From contig NC_023751.2 in the NCBI RefSeq assembly GCF_000499845.2, positions 12,962,423-13,026,422 on the forward strand: a stretch of 64,000 bases of DNA. The letters run 5' to 3'. Shown piece by piece: positions 51,308 to 62,798 of this stretch. Position numbers and translations under genes: made by a program. Position 1 is the first letter of the stretch. Each line of letters starts with the position of its first letter. Source of the stretch: Phaseolus vulgaris. Its lineage: Eukaryota > Streptophyta > Magnoliopsida > Fabales > Fabaceae. The notes under the pieces are model-generated. The model was not told the DNA's origin. It did not search any database and was given only the letters and a program-made list of their open reading frames with translations.

Positions 51308-51360
51308 GTTATTGCTAACTTTGTTCGATTTTAAAATTTTAAAACATTTACACTTCAACG

Positions 51361-52217
51361 TAGGGATGGCAAAGCGGGTCAGCCCGCCCCGCATTGGCCC
51401 GCCCCGCGCTTGGCCCGCAAAAATGCGGGACGGGTTGGCCTGCCCCGCAAAGTTATTGCGGGCTAGAATTCCCGACCCGCTCCGCATAAGAGCTGGCCCG
51501 CAAGTTTGCGGGCCAGCCCGCGTTTTTTTTTTAAATTAAATATTTTTTTTTTTACATTTTGTTATTAAAAAATTGTCAAATTAAACCTATATATTTGTTA
51601 TTATCAAACCTAAATTTTTTTCCTTCCTTTTCAAATATAGTCAAACATCAAAACATTAAGATAAATATCAAATATCACTATTCTTCCACTTCCAAAACAT
51701 TAAAAATACCTAATTCCAAAACATTAAACATAAACATTAATTCAAAAACATTAAACATAAACATTATTGACATTCTTCCATTTCAATAACATTGATGCCA
51801 CCTTAGTAGAAACTTCATCCATTTTTTCATAATTATAATCTTCCCCGTCATTTGCATATATTAAAACAATGACAATTAATTAATTATTTTTTCATAAAAA
51901 TAATACAATAAAAATAAGATAACTTTTGACTCAATTTACTTCTCCTTCTCTAACTGGTGTCTTGCTCATTTATCGTGTTTGAAATCGATTTAATTGGCAT
52001 GACCCAGTTTAGGTTGCCCTGCTGCTATAAGTGCCAATATTTTTTTCTTGCGGGTTTGCGGGCCAGCCCGCCCCGCCCCGCTACTGGCCCGCGCGGGTTG
52101 CGGGCTAATGCGAAGCGAGCTAATGCGGGTTAGCGGGTTGAAAAGGTCATCCCACCCGCGTTTTTTTATCTACGGGCCGCGTGCCGACCCGCACGGCCCG
52201 CCCGCTTTGCCATCCTA
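51361..52217. mobile_element. Non-autonomous hAT-type element, copy 2 (857 bp)
   Basis: Same family and orientation as copy 1, with termini TAGGGATGGCAAAGCGGG and CCCGCTTTGCCATCCTA. It is flanked by CTTCAACG (51353-51360) and CTTTAACG (52218-52225), an 8-bp duplication with one change. It matches copy 1 through most of its length (for example AAAATGCGGGACGGGTTGGC and the CATTAAACATAAACATTAAT core) but has about 170 extra bases near the right, including 51880-52045. No transposase. Confidence 0.9.
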
Positions 52218-52225
52218 CTTTAACG

Positions 52226-52994
52226 TTTGATTAACTAAGACTTGATGACATGAAATTAGATAAATAGATATTGTTATTATGAAGTCAACTTCGGGATATA
52301 TCATTAAGATCGTGAAGTATGGTCTATTTTAAAATGAATGAGTCCTCTTACGATTTTTTCTTTAAAAAATAACTCATATATTAATGGAAGAAAAATATAT
52401 ATAAAATTAAAAATATAGTGAATTATTAACAATATATTTTAAAGTTTTCAGTTGTACCTTTCTCTTGTAAAAGAGTCACATATATAACACATATCCTCAT
52501 TCTCTAAGCCTCTCTTTGTTTCTGCAAATGAAAATATGCAAATACATATTATTTTGTGAGAAATGAGGTGAAATTTTAAAACTCGAAAAGAATAAACACG
52601 TTAATCAAGAAAGAATTAATGTTTAAACTTTTCACTTAAAATTACAATTTAATTTAAAAAAATTATATAATTGATTTATATCATTATCGTAATCTTTTTT
52701 AATATAATTTATTTTTATTAATAATTATATATTTTTTTATAAATAACTAAAATAACAATAATATATTAAAACGAATTATTTTATTTGATACTAAAATTTA
52801 AATTAATTAATTTTATTTATTCATTATTGTTTTAAAATATAACATGTTTACATATTAAAATTTATAATAATTTATAATTTTAATTTTATTTACATTTTTA
52901 AAATTTTATCTTTTACATTAAATTATTTCAAAAATTCATGTTATAAATTATTTTATAAAGATATTAATACATAATTAAATTTATTTTTTACATC
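52226..52994. other. AT-rich spacer
   Basis: AT-rich DNA between the hAT pair and the CACTA MITE. Nothing recognised. Confidence 0.6.
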
Positions 52995-52997
52995 AAT

Positions 52998-53380
52998 CAC
53001 TACAAGAAAATCATGACATAGAAACCAATATTTAGAGATCAAAATAATTAGTTGCAATAATAACTAAATTAGAGACCATTTTAGAAACTAAATAAAAAAT
53101 TGGTTGCTAAATTAGTTTCTATTATTATTAAATAGTTTATAAATTGGTATCTAATTAGCAACCAAGATTTTAACTACCAATTATTTAGTTTCTAAATTTG
53201 GTTTCTAAAACCTTGGTTGCTAATTATATATCAATTTAGAAACTATTTAACAATAATAGAAACTAATTTAGAAAACCAATTTTTTTTAGTTTCTAGAATG
53301 GTCTCTAATTTAGTTACTATTGCAACTAATTATTTTGGTCTCTAAAAATTGGTTTCTATTTCATGATTTTTTTTGTAGTG
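52998..53380. mobile_element. CACTA (En/Spm-type) fold-back MITE
   Basis: It begins CACTACAAGAAAATCATGA and ends TCATGATTTTTTTTGTAGTG, with the 3-bp target duplication AAT (52995-52997 and 53381-53383). Nearly the whole 383 bp is self-complementary: GAAACCAATATTTAGAGA pairs with TCTCTAAAAATTGGTTTC, and AACTAAATTAGAGACCATT pairs with AATGGTCTCTAATTTAGTT. No coding capacity. A transcript across it would form a long hairpin. Confidence 0.92.
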
Positions 53381-53383
53381 AAT

Positions 53384-53688
53384 CAAATATGCTAGGAACT
53401 TTTCATTTACTTTCTTTTACTCTTAATTTCAAATAATCTCATCTTCCACTTTCTTATACTTTGTTTGAAATTAGGAGTGAAAAGTTGATGGTGTGGAACA
53501 GTGGAAGTGTGAGGATTTGAGGAGCAAGTTGATGATATTTAGATTAAGGTATACTAGGGTGGATGTGTGACGAAAATTTATTAAAGTATGAGAGTGGTGT
53601 GATGGTTCTAAAGATATTTTGAATTGTGTAAATGGTAAGATTGCAAATTTAACCTTGTGTATAAAAAAAAAACATAAATAATAATTAA
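53384..53688. other. Spacer with low-complexity G/A-rich patch
   Basis: A G/A-rich stretch (53470-53600) stands out in AT-rich DNA. No gene is supported. It may be the decayed end of another MITE, but no partner was found. Confidence 0.4.
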
Positions 53689-54355
53689 TTTTGTACACAT
53701 TTTAGTTAATTAAAATAATTTAACATTTCAATTATAAATAAAGAATAAAATAATAATAATTAATAATATTATTATTTAATAAATTTAGTTAATTATTATT
53801 AATTTATTTAATTTATATTTATTATCATTATTTAAAAAAATCATTTTAATTAATATTATTATTTTATAAATTAATTTGTTATTTTAATATTTAAACATTT
53901 ATATTATTAATATTAATAAAAAATTATTGTTATAAATATATAAATACTTATAATATTATTATTTATTTTATTATTATATTATATTATATAATTAAATTAT
54001 ATTGTTATAAATTAAATTATATTAAATTTTGTACACATTTTAGTTAATTAAAATAATTTAACATTTCAATTATAAATAAAGAATAAAATAATAATAATTA
54101 ATAATATTATTATTTAATAAATTTAGTTAATTATTATTAATTTATTTAATTTATATTTATTATCATTATTTTAAAAAATCATTTTAATTAATATTATTAT
54201 TTTATAAATTAATTTGTTATTTTAATATTTAAACATTTATATTATTAATATTAATAAAAAATTATTGTTATAAATATATAAATACTTATAATATTATTAT
54301 TTATTTTATTATTATATTATATTATATAATTAAATTATATTGTTATAAAGATTTG
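53689..54355. repeat. 338-bp tandem duplication in AT-rich DNA
   Basis: The block beginning TTTTGTACACATTTTAGTTA occurs at about 53689 and again at about 54027, followed by almost identical AT-rich sequence. Only a one-base difference in an A/T run (TTATTTAAAAAAATC against TTATTTTAAAAAATC) was seen. The second copy ends near 54350 where TATATTGTTATAAA gives way to unique DNA. Confidence 0.9.
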
Positions 54356-55290
54356 AGAATGAAATTTATATATTCTGATAATCAAATTTATTAATATAAA
54401 GTTACTGAAACTTGTTTAAAACTTGTTTCCTATGTGACATAAAATTGGAAATTATATTTCCAATTCATTAACTTTCCTGTTTTGACTCCCCCAAACCCAG
54501 GGGCACCTCTTGCCCTCTCCGTCCACTTTCTTTATCTCCCTTTTCTTTCAAAGGATCCAAATATAAATAGTATTTTTGCTTTCTCCACTCTCAAATCCAC
54601 TATTAAAATACATTATTGGATCCAAAACTAGGTTTTAACTCTTATTTTAAAGGGACTAATTGCATCTCCTTTCTTTTAAAGCCGTGATCTAATTCGGTCG
54701 TACATAAACCACACTTCACATGGTCAGGAACAATGTAACTTTATTTATTTTTTTATTTCATTTTCGATGTCATTATACATGTCTTTAATAACTTGTCCAA
54801 GAAAGCTATGTCATGCTTCCATAATTTGAAAATTCATTCATAAAATAAACGTATTTGTTTTATATTTTAATTTTAATTTTTAAGCTATTAAGTTAAACCC
54901 ATCTAATCGGTTAATTTTAATGGTAGCCTTTTTTTTAAAATTAAATAAATTAAAACTTAAGAAACTATAATTACAGAAAAAAATTTAAAGATTTAAATTG
55001 TAAATTTTGTAAAATACTTACATTAAAATTATAAATCTAAAAAGCTAAAATCCTTTTAATGACTTATCAAACATATCCAATATGAATCGATAAAGAAAAT
55101 AATGAGAAGAAGATATTCAAAAACATTAAAATAAAGTAACTTACTAATAAATCTGATACACCGGTATCATTGTATTTTATTTTAAGAAGTAGATTTTTAA
55201 TTCAATTTTATAAAATCCGTTTTCAAAATAATATTTTTTTTCATTATATAATATGAATTGATTTTATTATTAATTAATGTAAAATTTCTT
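54356..55290. other. Intergenic, nothing recognised
   Basis: Mostly AT-rich. A C-rich patch at 54486-54550 (CTCCCCCAAACCCAGGGGCA) stands out but shows no gene or repeat that I can name. Confidence 0.5.
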
Positions 55291-55735
55291 TGGCCGAAAA
55301 GTTTGGTGTTATTAATGTCGGGCTGAAATGTGATTCTACCTTGGTTTGTGTTACGTTTACTACTAGGACAAATGTTCCTTAGATGCTTCGTAATGGATGA
55401 AATACTTATCTTAATTACGGTGGAAAAATCAGGTTTAGGGTTACTCATATTTTTCGTGAAGTGAAAGGAATGCGTGTGCTGATAAGTTGACTAATTTAGG
55501 ATTTATTCATAGAGAATCATTTCAGTGGTATAATAGGCTTTCATCTAGTCTGTTATTATAATTCTTTATTAATAGGTATAACCTACCTATGTATAGTTTT
55601 TATTAACATATAAATTTTGGTTTAGTTCCTCATATTTTTATATTTTCTTTTTTTAATAATATTTTTTTCATATGATGACAAATGATTGTTGTTACTTGAG
55701 GTGTCAGTTGAAATGTAAGTAGCATGAAAACTTTT
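55291..55735 (+). mobile_element. LINE ORF2 3' end fragment (RNase H end plus 3' UTR)
   Basis: Broken frames read CDSTLVCVTFT, RNGWNTYLNYGGKI, RVTHIFRE and ADKLTNLGFIHRESFQWYNRL, the end of the RNase H domain of plant LINE ORF2 proteins. The following 3' sequence (ACCTACCTATGTATAG, CATATGATGACAAATGATTG) is shared with 61790-62060. It is heavily truncated at the 5' end and disrupted by frameshifts. No target duplication was fixed. Confidence 0.7.
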
Positions 55736-56424
55736 TATATAAAAAAATTAATGTAAAATTTCTAACACATTGTACATATTTATATTGAGGTGGTGAACTC
55801 ATGCATAATACTAGATATTTATGAGTGATCTGATAGTGATTTCATAACGGATACAATAAACCCAATAAACTCTTATTAAGATAAACTCTGAATGATTAAA
55901 CCTTACTTAATATTATAAAACCATGAAGTTTTCATTTAGTTATTATTTATGAGTTATAAATTCTTGATGATATATAGATATAAACCTGATCTTAGATACC
56001 GATTTTGTAAAGTTTAAGTTTAAAATTTAATTCTTAATATTTTAATGCAGGAAAACACTATTCCCAGGTGACAGGTGATGCAGTGCAGGCATGGAAGGAA
56101 GAATAATTCTGTTGATCCGCACTCCTAACGTGCCACTTGAAAAGATAGTTTGATTATGTATTAATTAAGGAGAAGCTTTTCATAAGGCTGTCCAATTATA
56201 GTCGAAAGAGAGTGTTTGGATTTCTTTCTGTTTTTGGTTTACACTGCAAAACCTTGGGTTGGAAGGGTCCCAACAAAAAACTGTGTTCTCAATCGCTATT
56301 TTTTTACCCCAATATTAAACCTTTTTGCTCCCACTTTGAACGTTAACAATAGCGCCACCAAAGACCGCACAATACAAATACATGTATCGTTTCCTATGCC
56401 TTTCTATGTCTTGCTTTCTGACTC
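55736..56424. other. Intergenic upstream of the MYB gene
   Basis: No gene seen. The last 200 bases are less AT-rich and should hold the promoter of the MYB-related gene. Confidence 0.5.
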
Positions 56425-56431
56425 TATATAT
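56425..56431 (+). promoter_or_regulatory. Candidate TATA box of the MYB-related gene
   Basis: TATATAT within CTCTATATATGC lies 98 bp before the ATG at 56523, a normal distance for a plant core promoter with a short 5' UTR. Confidence 0.45.
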
Positions 56432-56522
56432 GCGCGTGTGTGTGTTTCTGGTCTCCATTAGGTACTAGGTGCGTGGGTTAATAATATTTGATATGCAACG
56501 GATATTCTCTGTGAGCTGAGAA

Positions 56523-58046
56523 ATGGGAATACCCAGAAAATGTTCATATTGTGGCAACTTAGGTCACAATTCAAGGACTTGTAAAACTCCCCTCGGTTAC
56601 GGATACCTGAAGCTCTTTGGAGTGCAACTTCTCCTTTCTTCTTCTTCTTCTTCTTCATCATCCTCTACTGTTTCTTTTTCTTCACCTTCTTATTCTGCCA
56701 TCAAACCATGTTTCAGCGCCAACTACTTGTTCTCTTCATCTCCTTCCCTGCTTCATCAAAATGAACATTCAGATGCTTACTTACTCAGTGCCAAGAGCCT
56801 CCTATCAAAATTTCAAGATACAAAAAAAGGTTCTTTTTCTCACTTGAATCTTTTTCTTCATCTGTCATGGATTCCAATAAATTAAGGGTCTAATTAGGTG
56901 TCTTTTTTCCCATTTGTTTCAGGCGAAAAACACTCATAAATCTTTAAAATCATTGTTATCAAATTTTAATGTTATTTAAGATTTTATAAAATAACAATGT
57001 TATTATTCTTACTAGAAAATGGATTTAGCTTTGCGTGAAGTTAAAATTTACACTTACTTGAATATTATTGCATCACTCCTTTAGTTAAATATCACATGCA
57101 AATAAACTTGGTATATGTAAATAACTTTATAGGAATTTATGGTATGCTATATATAATATTATATTAGAAAATGAATAATAACTTAATAGTCTCAAAATTA
57201 TAATTTTCCCTCGTTTTTTATTAAAAGTCCAAAAAGACAAAACTATAAGGTAAAATGAATTATTTGGTCGAAAAACATAAAGAAAAAAATTGAGACTTTT
57301 AAATAAAAATAATATTTAAAATTATTTTTAGTACTTTAAAAATATGAAATTATAATTAAGTTGAATTTTAAAACAATATTTTTTTTAATAGCTACATTAA
57401 AAAACTTTTTTAATTTAAGTTAAAATTTTAAAAAGTAAAAAGGAAATTGTATTATTTCCTTTTGAGGTTACGCTCAATATATACTCACAATCATTGTAGT
57501 TTTAAAGTACATATTATTCACTCTAATCATTTTAACAAAGTACCATTTACATTATTTATAGTTTTTAAATAAATAATCACTTTTTTATGTTTATAATAAA
57601 ATGATATTCGTTTTATATTTTTAATAAAGTGACGATTTGTCTTATTTAATTTAAAAATATCCCATTTACTAAAATTTAAAATAAAAATATAAAAATGAAA
57701 TCTTGTATATGGAATATCTTATTTGTTGTTTATGGAATGGTGAGGTGTGGCATGGACAGAGGAGGAGCACAGGGTGTTTCTTGTAGGGCTTCAGAAGCTG
57801 GGGAAGGGAAACTGGAGAGACATATCTAAAAGTTTTGTGAAAACAAGAACACCTGTGCAAGTGGCAAGTCATGCACAAAAGTATTTTCTCCGACAATCTC
57901 AGAATACCTTTCTTAAAAGACAACACCGTTCCACCCTGTTCCATGTCCCTTCCTCGTCAACTTCAACTTCAACTCATTGCACTCTTGACATGGCAGCCCC
58001 AGATTTAGAACTTAAACTTGCAACTCCCACGCCTTTGGAGCTATAG
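56523..58046 (+). CDS. MYB-related (SHAQKYF, 1R-MYB) transcription factor with CCHC zinc knuckle
   Basis: Two exons (56523-56829 and 57745-58046) join as K-K-G-V-A-W to give 202 aa. A zinc knuckle spans residues 7-20 (Cys7, Cys10, His15, Cys20; CX2CX4HX4C). KLFGV at 30-34 is a repression motif type known from plant B3 and MYB factors. Ser-rich tract 40-49. The MYB repeat covers about 104-152 (Trp106, Trp126) with the class motif SHAQKYF at 144-150. The C-terminus carries LELKL at 190-194, an EAR-type LxLxL motif. This layout matches the KUA1/MYBS3 group of DNA-binding repressors that recognise TATCC-like sites, controlling sugar and ABA responses or cell expansion; those are family facts, not shown here. 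At 202 aa it is shorter than most members (about 300-390 as I recall), mainly after the MYB repeat. The 915-bp intron is AT-rich. Confidence 0.9.
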
Positions 58047-60955
58047 CTCATGCGTTGTTTTTAAGTTAATGTCTCATATTTTACTTATCTATGAATTATC
58101 TACTTTTTTTATCAATTCAAACTTCTTATTTACAAGTCACTTAGAGGACTTTAAACATGATACCGAGTTTAAACATAATACCGAGTAATATAATATATTG
58201 AATTTCAGATCAAACAATCCATCCAATTAAGTATAATTGTATTTATAATAGTATTTGTTTAGTATTTATAATTACCATAAATATGTTATTAAAATTATTC
58301 AAGATATTTTTTTAGCTTCTAGAATATATTTTTTAGTTCCACTCTTATTTTACTAACTGAAATAAAAAAAATTAATAAATATACTCTGTCTAAAATGATA
58401 TGTTTAGACATTTGACTAGGGTTATGTTTTTAAAATAAAAAATTTGATAATCAAATCAATTTCATGATTCTAATTTTATTCTATACAGTCGAAATAAGGT
58501 TATATACATTCACATAAATATAATTAAAATATAAAATAAAAGAAAATACTTTTATCTTTAGAGTATTTCTTTTCTAAGGACAAAAAATATTGTCTTGAGA
58601 AACAAAGATGTTGAGCTTTTCTGATATCCACTACTTAAATTGTGATGTCCCATGATTTTTTTTTAAATTAATTCTGAAATAATTATTTTTCTTCTATTTA
58701 GTACCATATTTAAAAAAAAAAAAACAAGCTGGCCCTGAATAACGTTTTATAAAATAAAAAAAATTAAGTAACCAACCACTGGATTAAAAAAATAATAATA
58801 CCTGTACTGTAAGTTTATAAAAATGCATTTAGAAACTGGAAACATAGTACTGAGTTTATGCTACTTTATTTTTGACAAATAATATATTATTTGAAATATA
58901 AGTAAATATTTATTGGTTGACAACGTATTAAGAAAAAAGTTACATGAAGTTTGATGCATATCATCTCAAAAATAATATAAAAGGATTTTAGAGTTAGATA
59001 TCGATTATTTTGCTATTCTACAAAATCTTGTTAAGTGGCGTAAAAGCAAAAAAAATATGACTTTTCTTTCGAATTATAAAATGGAGATTTGCGATGTTAC
59101 TTTTAGGTTATTGGCTAACTTTGATTTTGCTATTTTATTATTATTTTTCTACCTTTTAAATTTATTTGGGTACCTAACTAAGGTTATTTGATAGGTTTAT
59201 CAGTTGAAAGCTAAAGAGAGTTAGCGAAGAAACTCCCAAAATAAAGATAGTAATGAAGGGTTTACGTTTTTATTTTATTTAGATAATTGTGATTCCCATA
59301 TTCCTTTTTTTATTGTGAACTTGGGTAATTAAATTTACCAATTTACATCTTCTCCAAATTCCTTTTTCAACCTCACCAAATTTTGTCTATTTTAATTAAG
59401 GGTAAACAGAAAATTTAATTGACCCTGCTTCATTTTATTTTTAAACTCATCGAATCCATTAAAAATCCCTTTATTTAAATTCAAATTTTATTTTGATTTA
59501 TATTTTATCTATTTTTAGATTTTTATTTTGGTTAAACAAATTTTAGAAATTAAAAAATACAATTTTTTAATATAAATATCGTTTCTCACTTAGTGGTATC
59601 TTCGCTTAATTAATAGATTCATCTTATCATTATTTTACATGGAATCTGTCAAATAAATGTCTAAAAGGTCTAGCAGAATCTCCAAATTTTTGCTTGCGTT
59701 CCTACCAATCTTACATTTTATAACTTTGGGATAATTAACGAATACAATATTAACCGTAAATTTTGTAGTTACAGTAGAAATATTAGTTGGTTTAGGATTC
59801 AGCATTCTTTAATGATTATTTTTAATCTTTATTATTAAATACAATTAGTTAATGTTTATAGTTAGAAAGTTAATTAAAATACTAAAAAAGATTTCAAATT
59901 AGGATGATTAAAATATTCTTTATAATTAGATTATATTAATTAGTATTTTCATTTTTAATGTTAAATTAAATTTAATTATCGATAAAACTAAAAAAATATA
60001 AGTTGAAACATGAGAAGATTAAAACTAATAAATACATTTTTGTATTGTTTGGATCAGAATGGTTGTTTAGGAGGATGTCCATACAACATAGGATAGGATA
60101 GAAGTATTTTACGTTAATATTCTTAAAATATTAATAATATTAATTATTTTATTATTATTATAATTATTAATATAATTACATAGAAAAAATATAAAACTAA
60201 ATATTAGATAAATTTATTTAATAATTTAAAAATATTTAATTATATTATTAATAATAACATATAATTATAAATAATAAAAATAATAAAATAAATTATAATA
60301 TGAACAATATATAGTTATATAAAATAAAAAATATATATAATAATAAATATTATTTTCATAAATTTTAATATATTTAATAAATTTATTTTAATTTAACACA
60401 AAATTATTTTTTATTACAAAATAAGATTAATTTTGAATATTATATATTAGAAAAAATAATTAACTCAAACATACAAAAAAAAAAATATACCATAACCCAT
60501 TATTAAAATATTTTTTAATAAGAGTAAATTTATTAACTTACATTTTACACATTTAAAATGTTTTATAAATTTTTTCTAAATATCATCACATCACTCACAA
60601 ATTTCAATAAACTATCATCACAAATTCATTCTATCATCCCTCAATCTAAACAACCTCTTAGAAAAACTAATGTTGTGTTTGGATTGCGGTGAGGATTTGT
60701 GAGGAAGGGAGGGAGTGAATTAGAAAGGATGTGTGCACAAAGAACTTCATTAATTAAAGTTCAATAACTCTTTCTGTTTAATACTATTTTTTGATATTAT
60801 TAAATTATATTTTTATTATATTTTTTTAATATTAAATAATTTGACATATTATTATTATGTTACTTTTTATAAAAATATGGATTTAGATTGGATTTCAATT
60901 TTTTTTATAAAAATATATAGATTTAAAATTTGAAATCTAATTTAAATATTTAGAT
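58047..60955. other. AT-rich intergenic
   Basis: No gene supported. The MYB gene's 3' UTR lies at the start. A G-rich patch at 60680-60720 (GGATTGCGGTGAGGATTTGT) and a C-rich one at about 60640 (CATCCCTCAATCTAAAC) may be ends of worn MITEs, but I could not pair them with target duplications. Confidence 0.5.
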
Positions 60956-61094
60956 TTTGATTATAAAAATCCAAGTTATTTTTGTAAAAATTATGGATTT
61001 GAATTTAAAGTCTGATCAAATATTTGAATTTAGATGCTTCCTAGATATCAACATATTCAGAATAAAGGTAAAAAAAAGGTTTGCATATATGTTC

Positions 61095-62095
61095 TATGTG
61101 TACGCTATTCAACATTTATTTTTTGAATGTTCTAATGCTTTGCATATTTGGAGTTGGGTTCGACAATTTTTTTTTACTTCTCATTTCTCTAATAAGGAAG
61201 ATCTTATTTCTTTTATTAAGAGTGATGATAGTTCTTTGATTAAATTGATTAAACTTGTTGTGATAACTTTTTCTATTTGGATGATATGACATATGATGAA
61301 TTATGCTAAATTTCAGGATAAAATTGAGGTTTCTAGGGCTATTTTGATAATTAAATATTTAACTTGTTTAGTAGGAAATTCATATAAAGCTTCAATGAAG
61401 AATGATATGTTGAACTTCAACGTGATTAAGTTTTTTTTGTATTAATACTCGTAGTGGTAAAGTTCTTCGTCCTCTTCTGTTAGATGAGAGTTTCCTTCAC
61501 CAGGCTGGGTTAAAATTAACACTGATGGGCTTGCTAGGGATATCCTAGTTTTGCTACTTGTGGAGGTATTTTCCGTGGGAGTATGAGGGAGTTTATTGAT
61601 ACTTTCTTTGTGTTCCTTAAGTTTAAACTATTATGTTTGCTGAGTTTTATGAAGTTATACATGCTATGGAGGAAGCTCAAAAGATGAGACTTACTAATGT
61701 TTGACTTGAATGTGATTCTGCCTTGGTTTGTGCTGCGTTTACTATGTGCTAATATGTAGAAAACTCAAAAGATGAGACTTATTAATATTTGGCTTGAATG
61801 TGATTCTACCTTAGTTTGTACTGCGTTTACGGTGTGCTAATAAGTTGGCTAATTTAGAATTTATTCATAAATAATAATTTCATTGCTATAATAGGCTTCC
61901 ATCTAGTCTGTTTTTAAAATTCTTTATGAATAAGTATAGTCTACCTATGTATCGTTTCGGTTAACATATGGATTTTGGTCTAGTCGTCCCATATTTTTTT
62001 TTCTTTTTTTAATAATAATACTTTTTTTATGTGATGACAAATGATTGTCTCAACCTAGCTGAGATGTCAATTTGCATAATGATGCCTAACATGAA
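61095..62095 (+). mobile_element. LINE ORF2 3' end remnant (zinc-binding RVT tail, RNase H, 3' UTR)
   Basis: Frame 61098-61289 carries IQHLFFECSNALHIWSWVRQ, the conserved zf-RVT end of plant LINE reverse transcriptases. Further on, WVKINTDGLAR (about 61505-61540) is the start of an RNase H domain. CDSALVCAAFT and LANLEFIH mark its end near 61860. The 3' region matches that of 55291-55735. A block of about 100 bases (AAACTCAAAAGATGAGACTT to TGATTCTACC) is duplicated at 61671-61830. Stops and frameshifts show it is dead. Confidence 0.75.
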
Positions 62096-62798
62096 AAATT
62101 TTATAAAAATAATAATATTTGACTTTTGGATTTGGAGTGAATTTTCTGAAATGAAAAATCCATAACCATCCTTATGCAGCACAAATACTGACCCAAAACT
62201 TATAATATCCAAAATATAGGATACAAATGGATTATATAAATTAACAATAAATACATTTATATGTATGCAATAATTTTAATTTTTTTAAAAATGAATGTAT
62301 TTGTCTTTTTTAAAATTGTGTTGAGATCGTGCTAGAATTGTTAGATATTCAATAAATATTTTTTGAATTAGACACTTTAACGATACATATACTACGAATG
62401 TCGGTGCGAATGTCGATGTCCGATACATGTGTCCGTCCAAGTTTTTACTTTTAACTTTTTTATTTTAAATCCTTAATAAAGTTTTCTTCCACAAATTCAG
62501 TTATTCTAGAATGTCTAAAGTTACCAGCACATATAAAAGTTATTTCAGAATGAAAAACAGATGCCATATGAGGATAAAAGACAAATTATATATATTCGGA
62601 AATGAAAGTACTTAAATAACAATTATTTATTCTAATCTTCAATTATTTAAAAACTTAAATTGAAGCTTTTGAACAGGTTTGCTGGGAAGGGAAAAAGTAA
62701 GTACAGAGGCATTACTTAATGAAAGTTACAGTATGATAGGAAGAGTTTATATACATTGTATAAATAAACTACTTGGTACCTTGTTCTTCAACAACCTT
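62096..62798. other. Spacer and 3' UTR side of GLDP
   Basis: No gene seen. A patch at 62380-62440 (CGAATGTCGGTGCGAATGTC) has a repeat-like feel, common in legume intergenic DNA as I recall, but no element is defined. Confidence 0.45.

Noticed and set aside
51021..52230. Pro/Gly/Arg-rich frames on both strands
   Set aside because: They are translations of the GC-rich ends of the two hAT-type elements.
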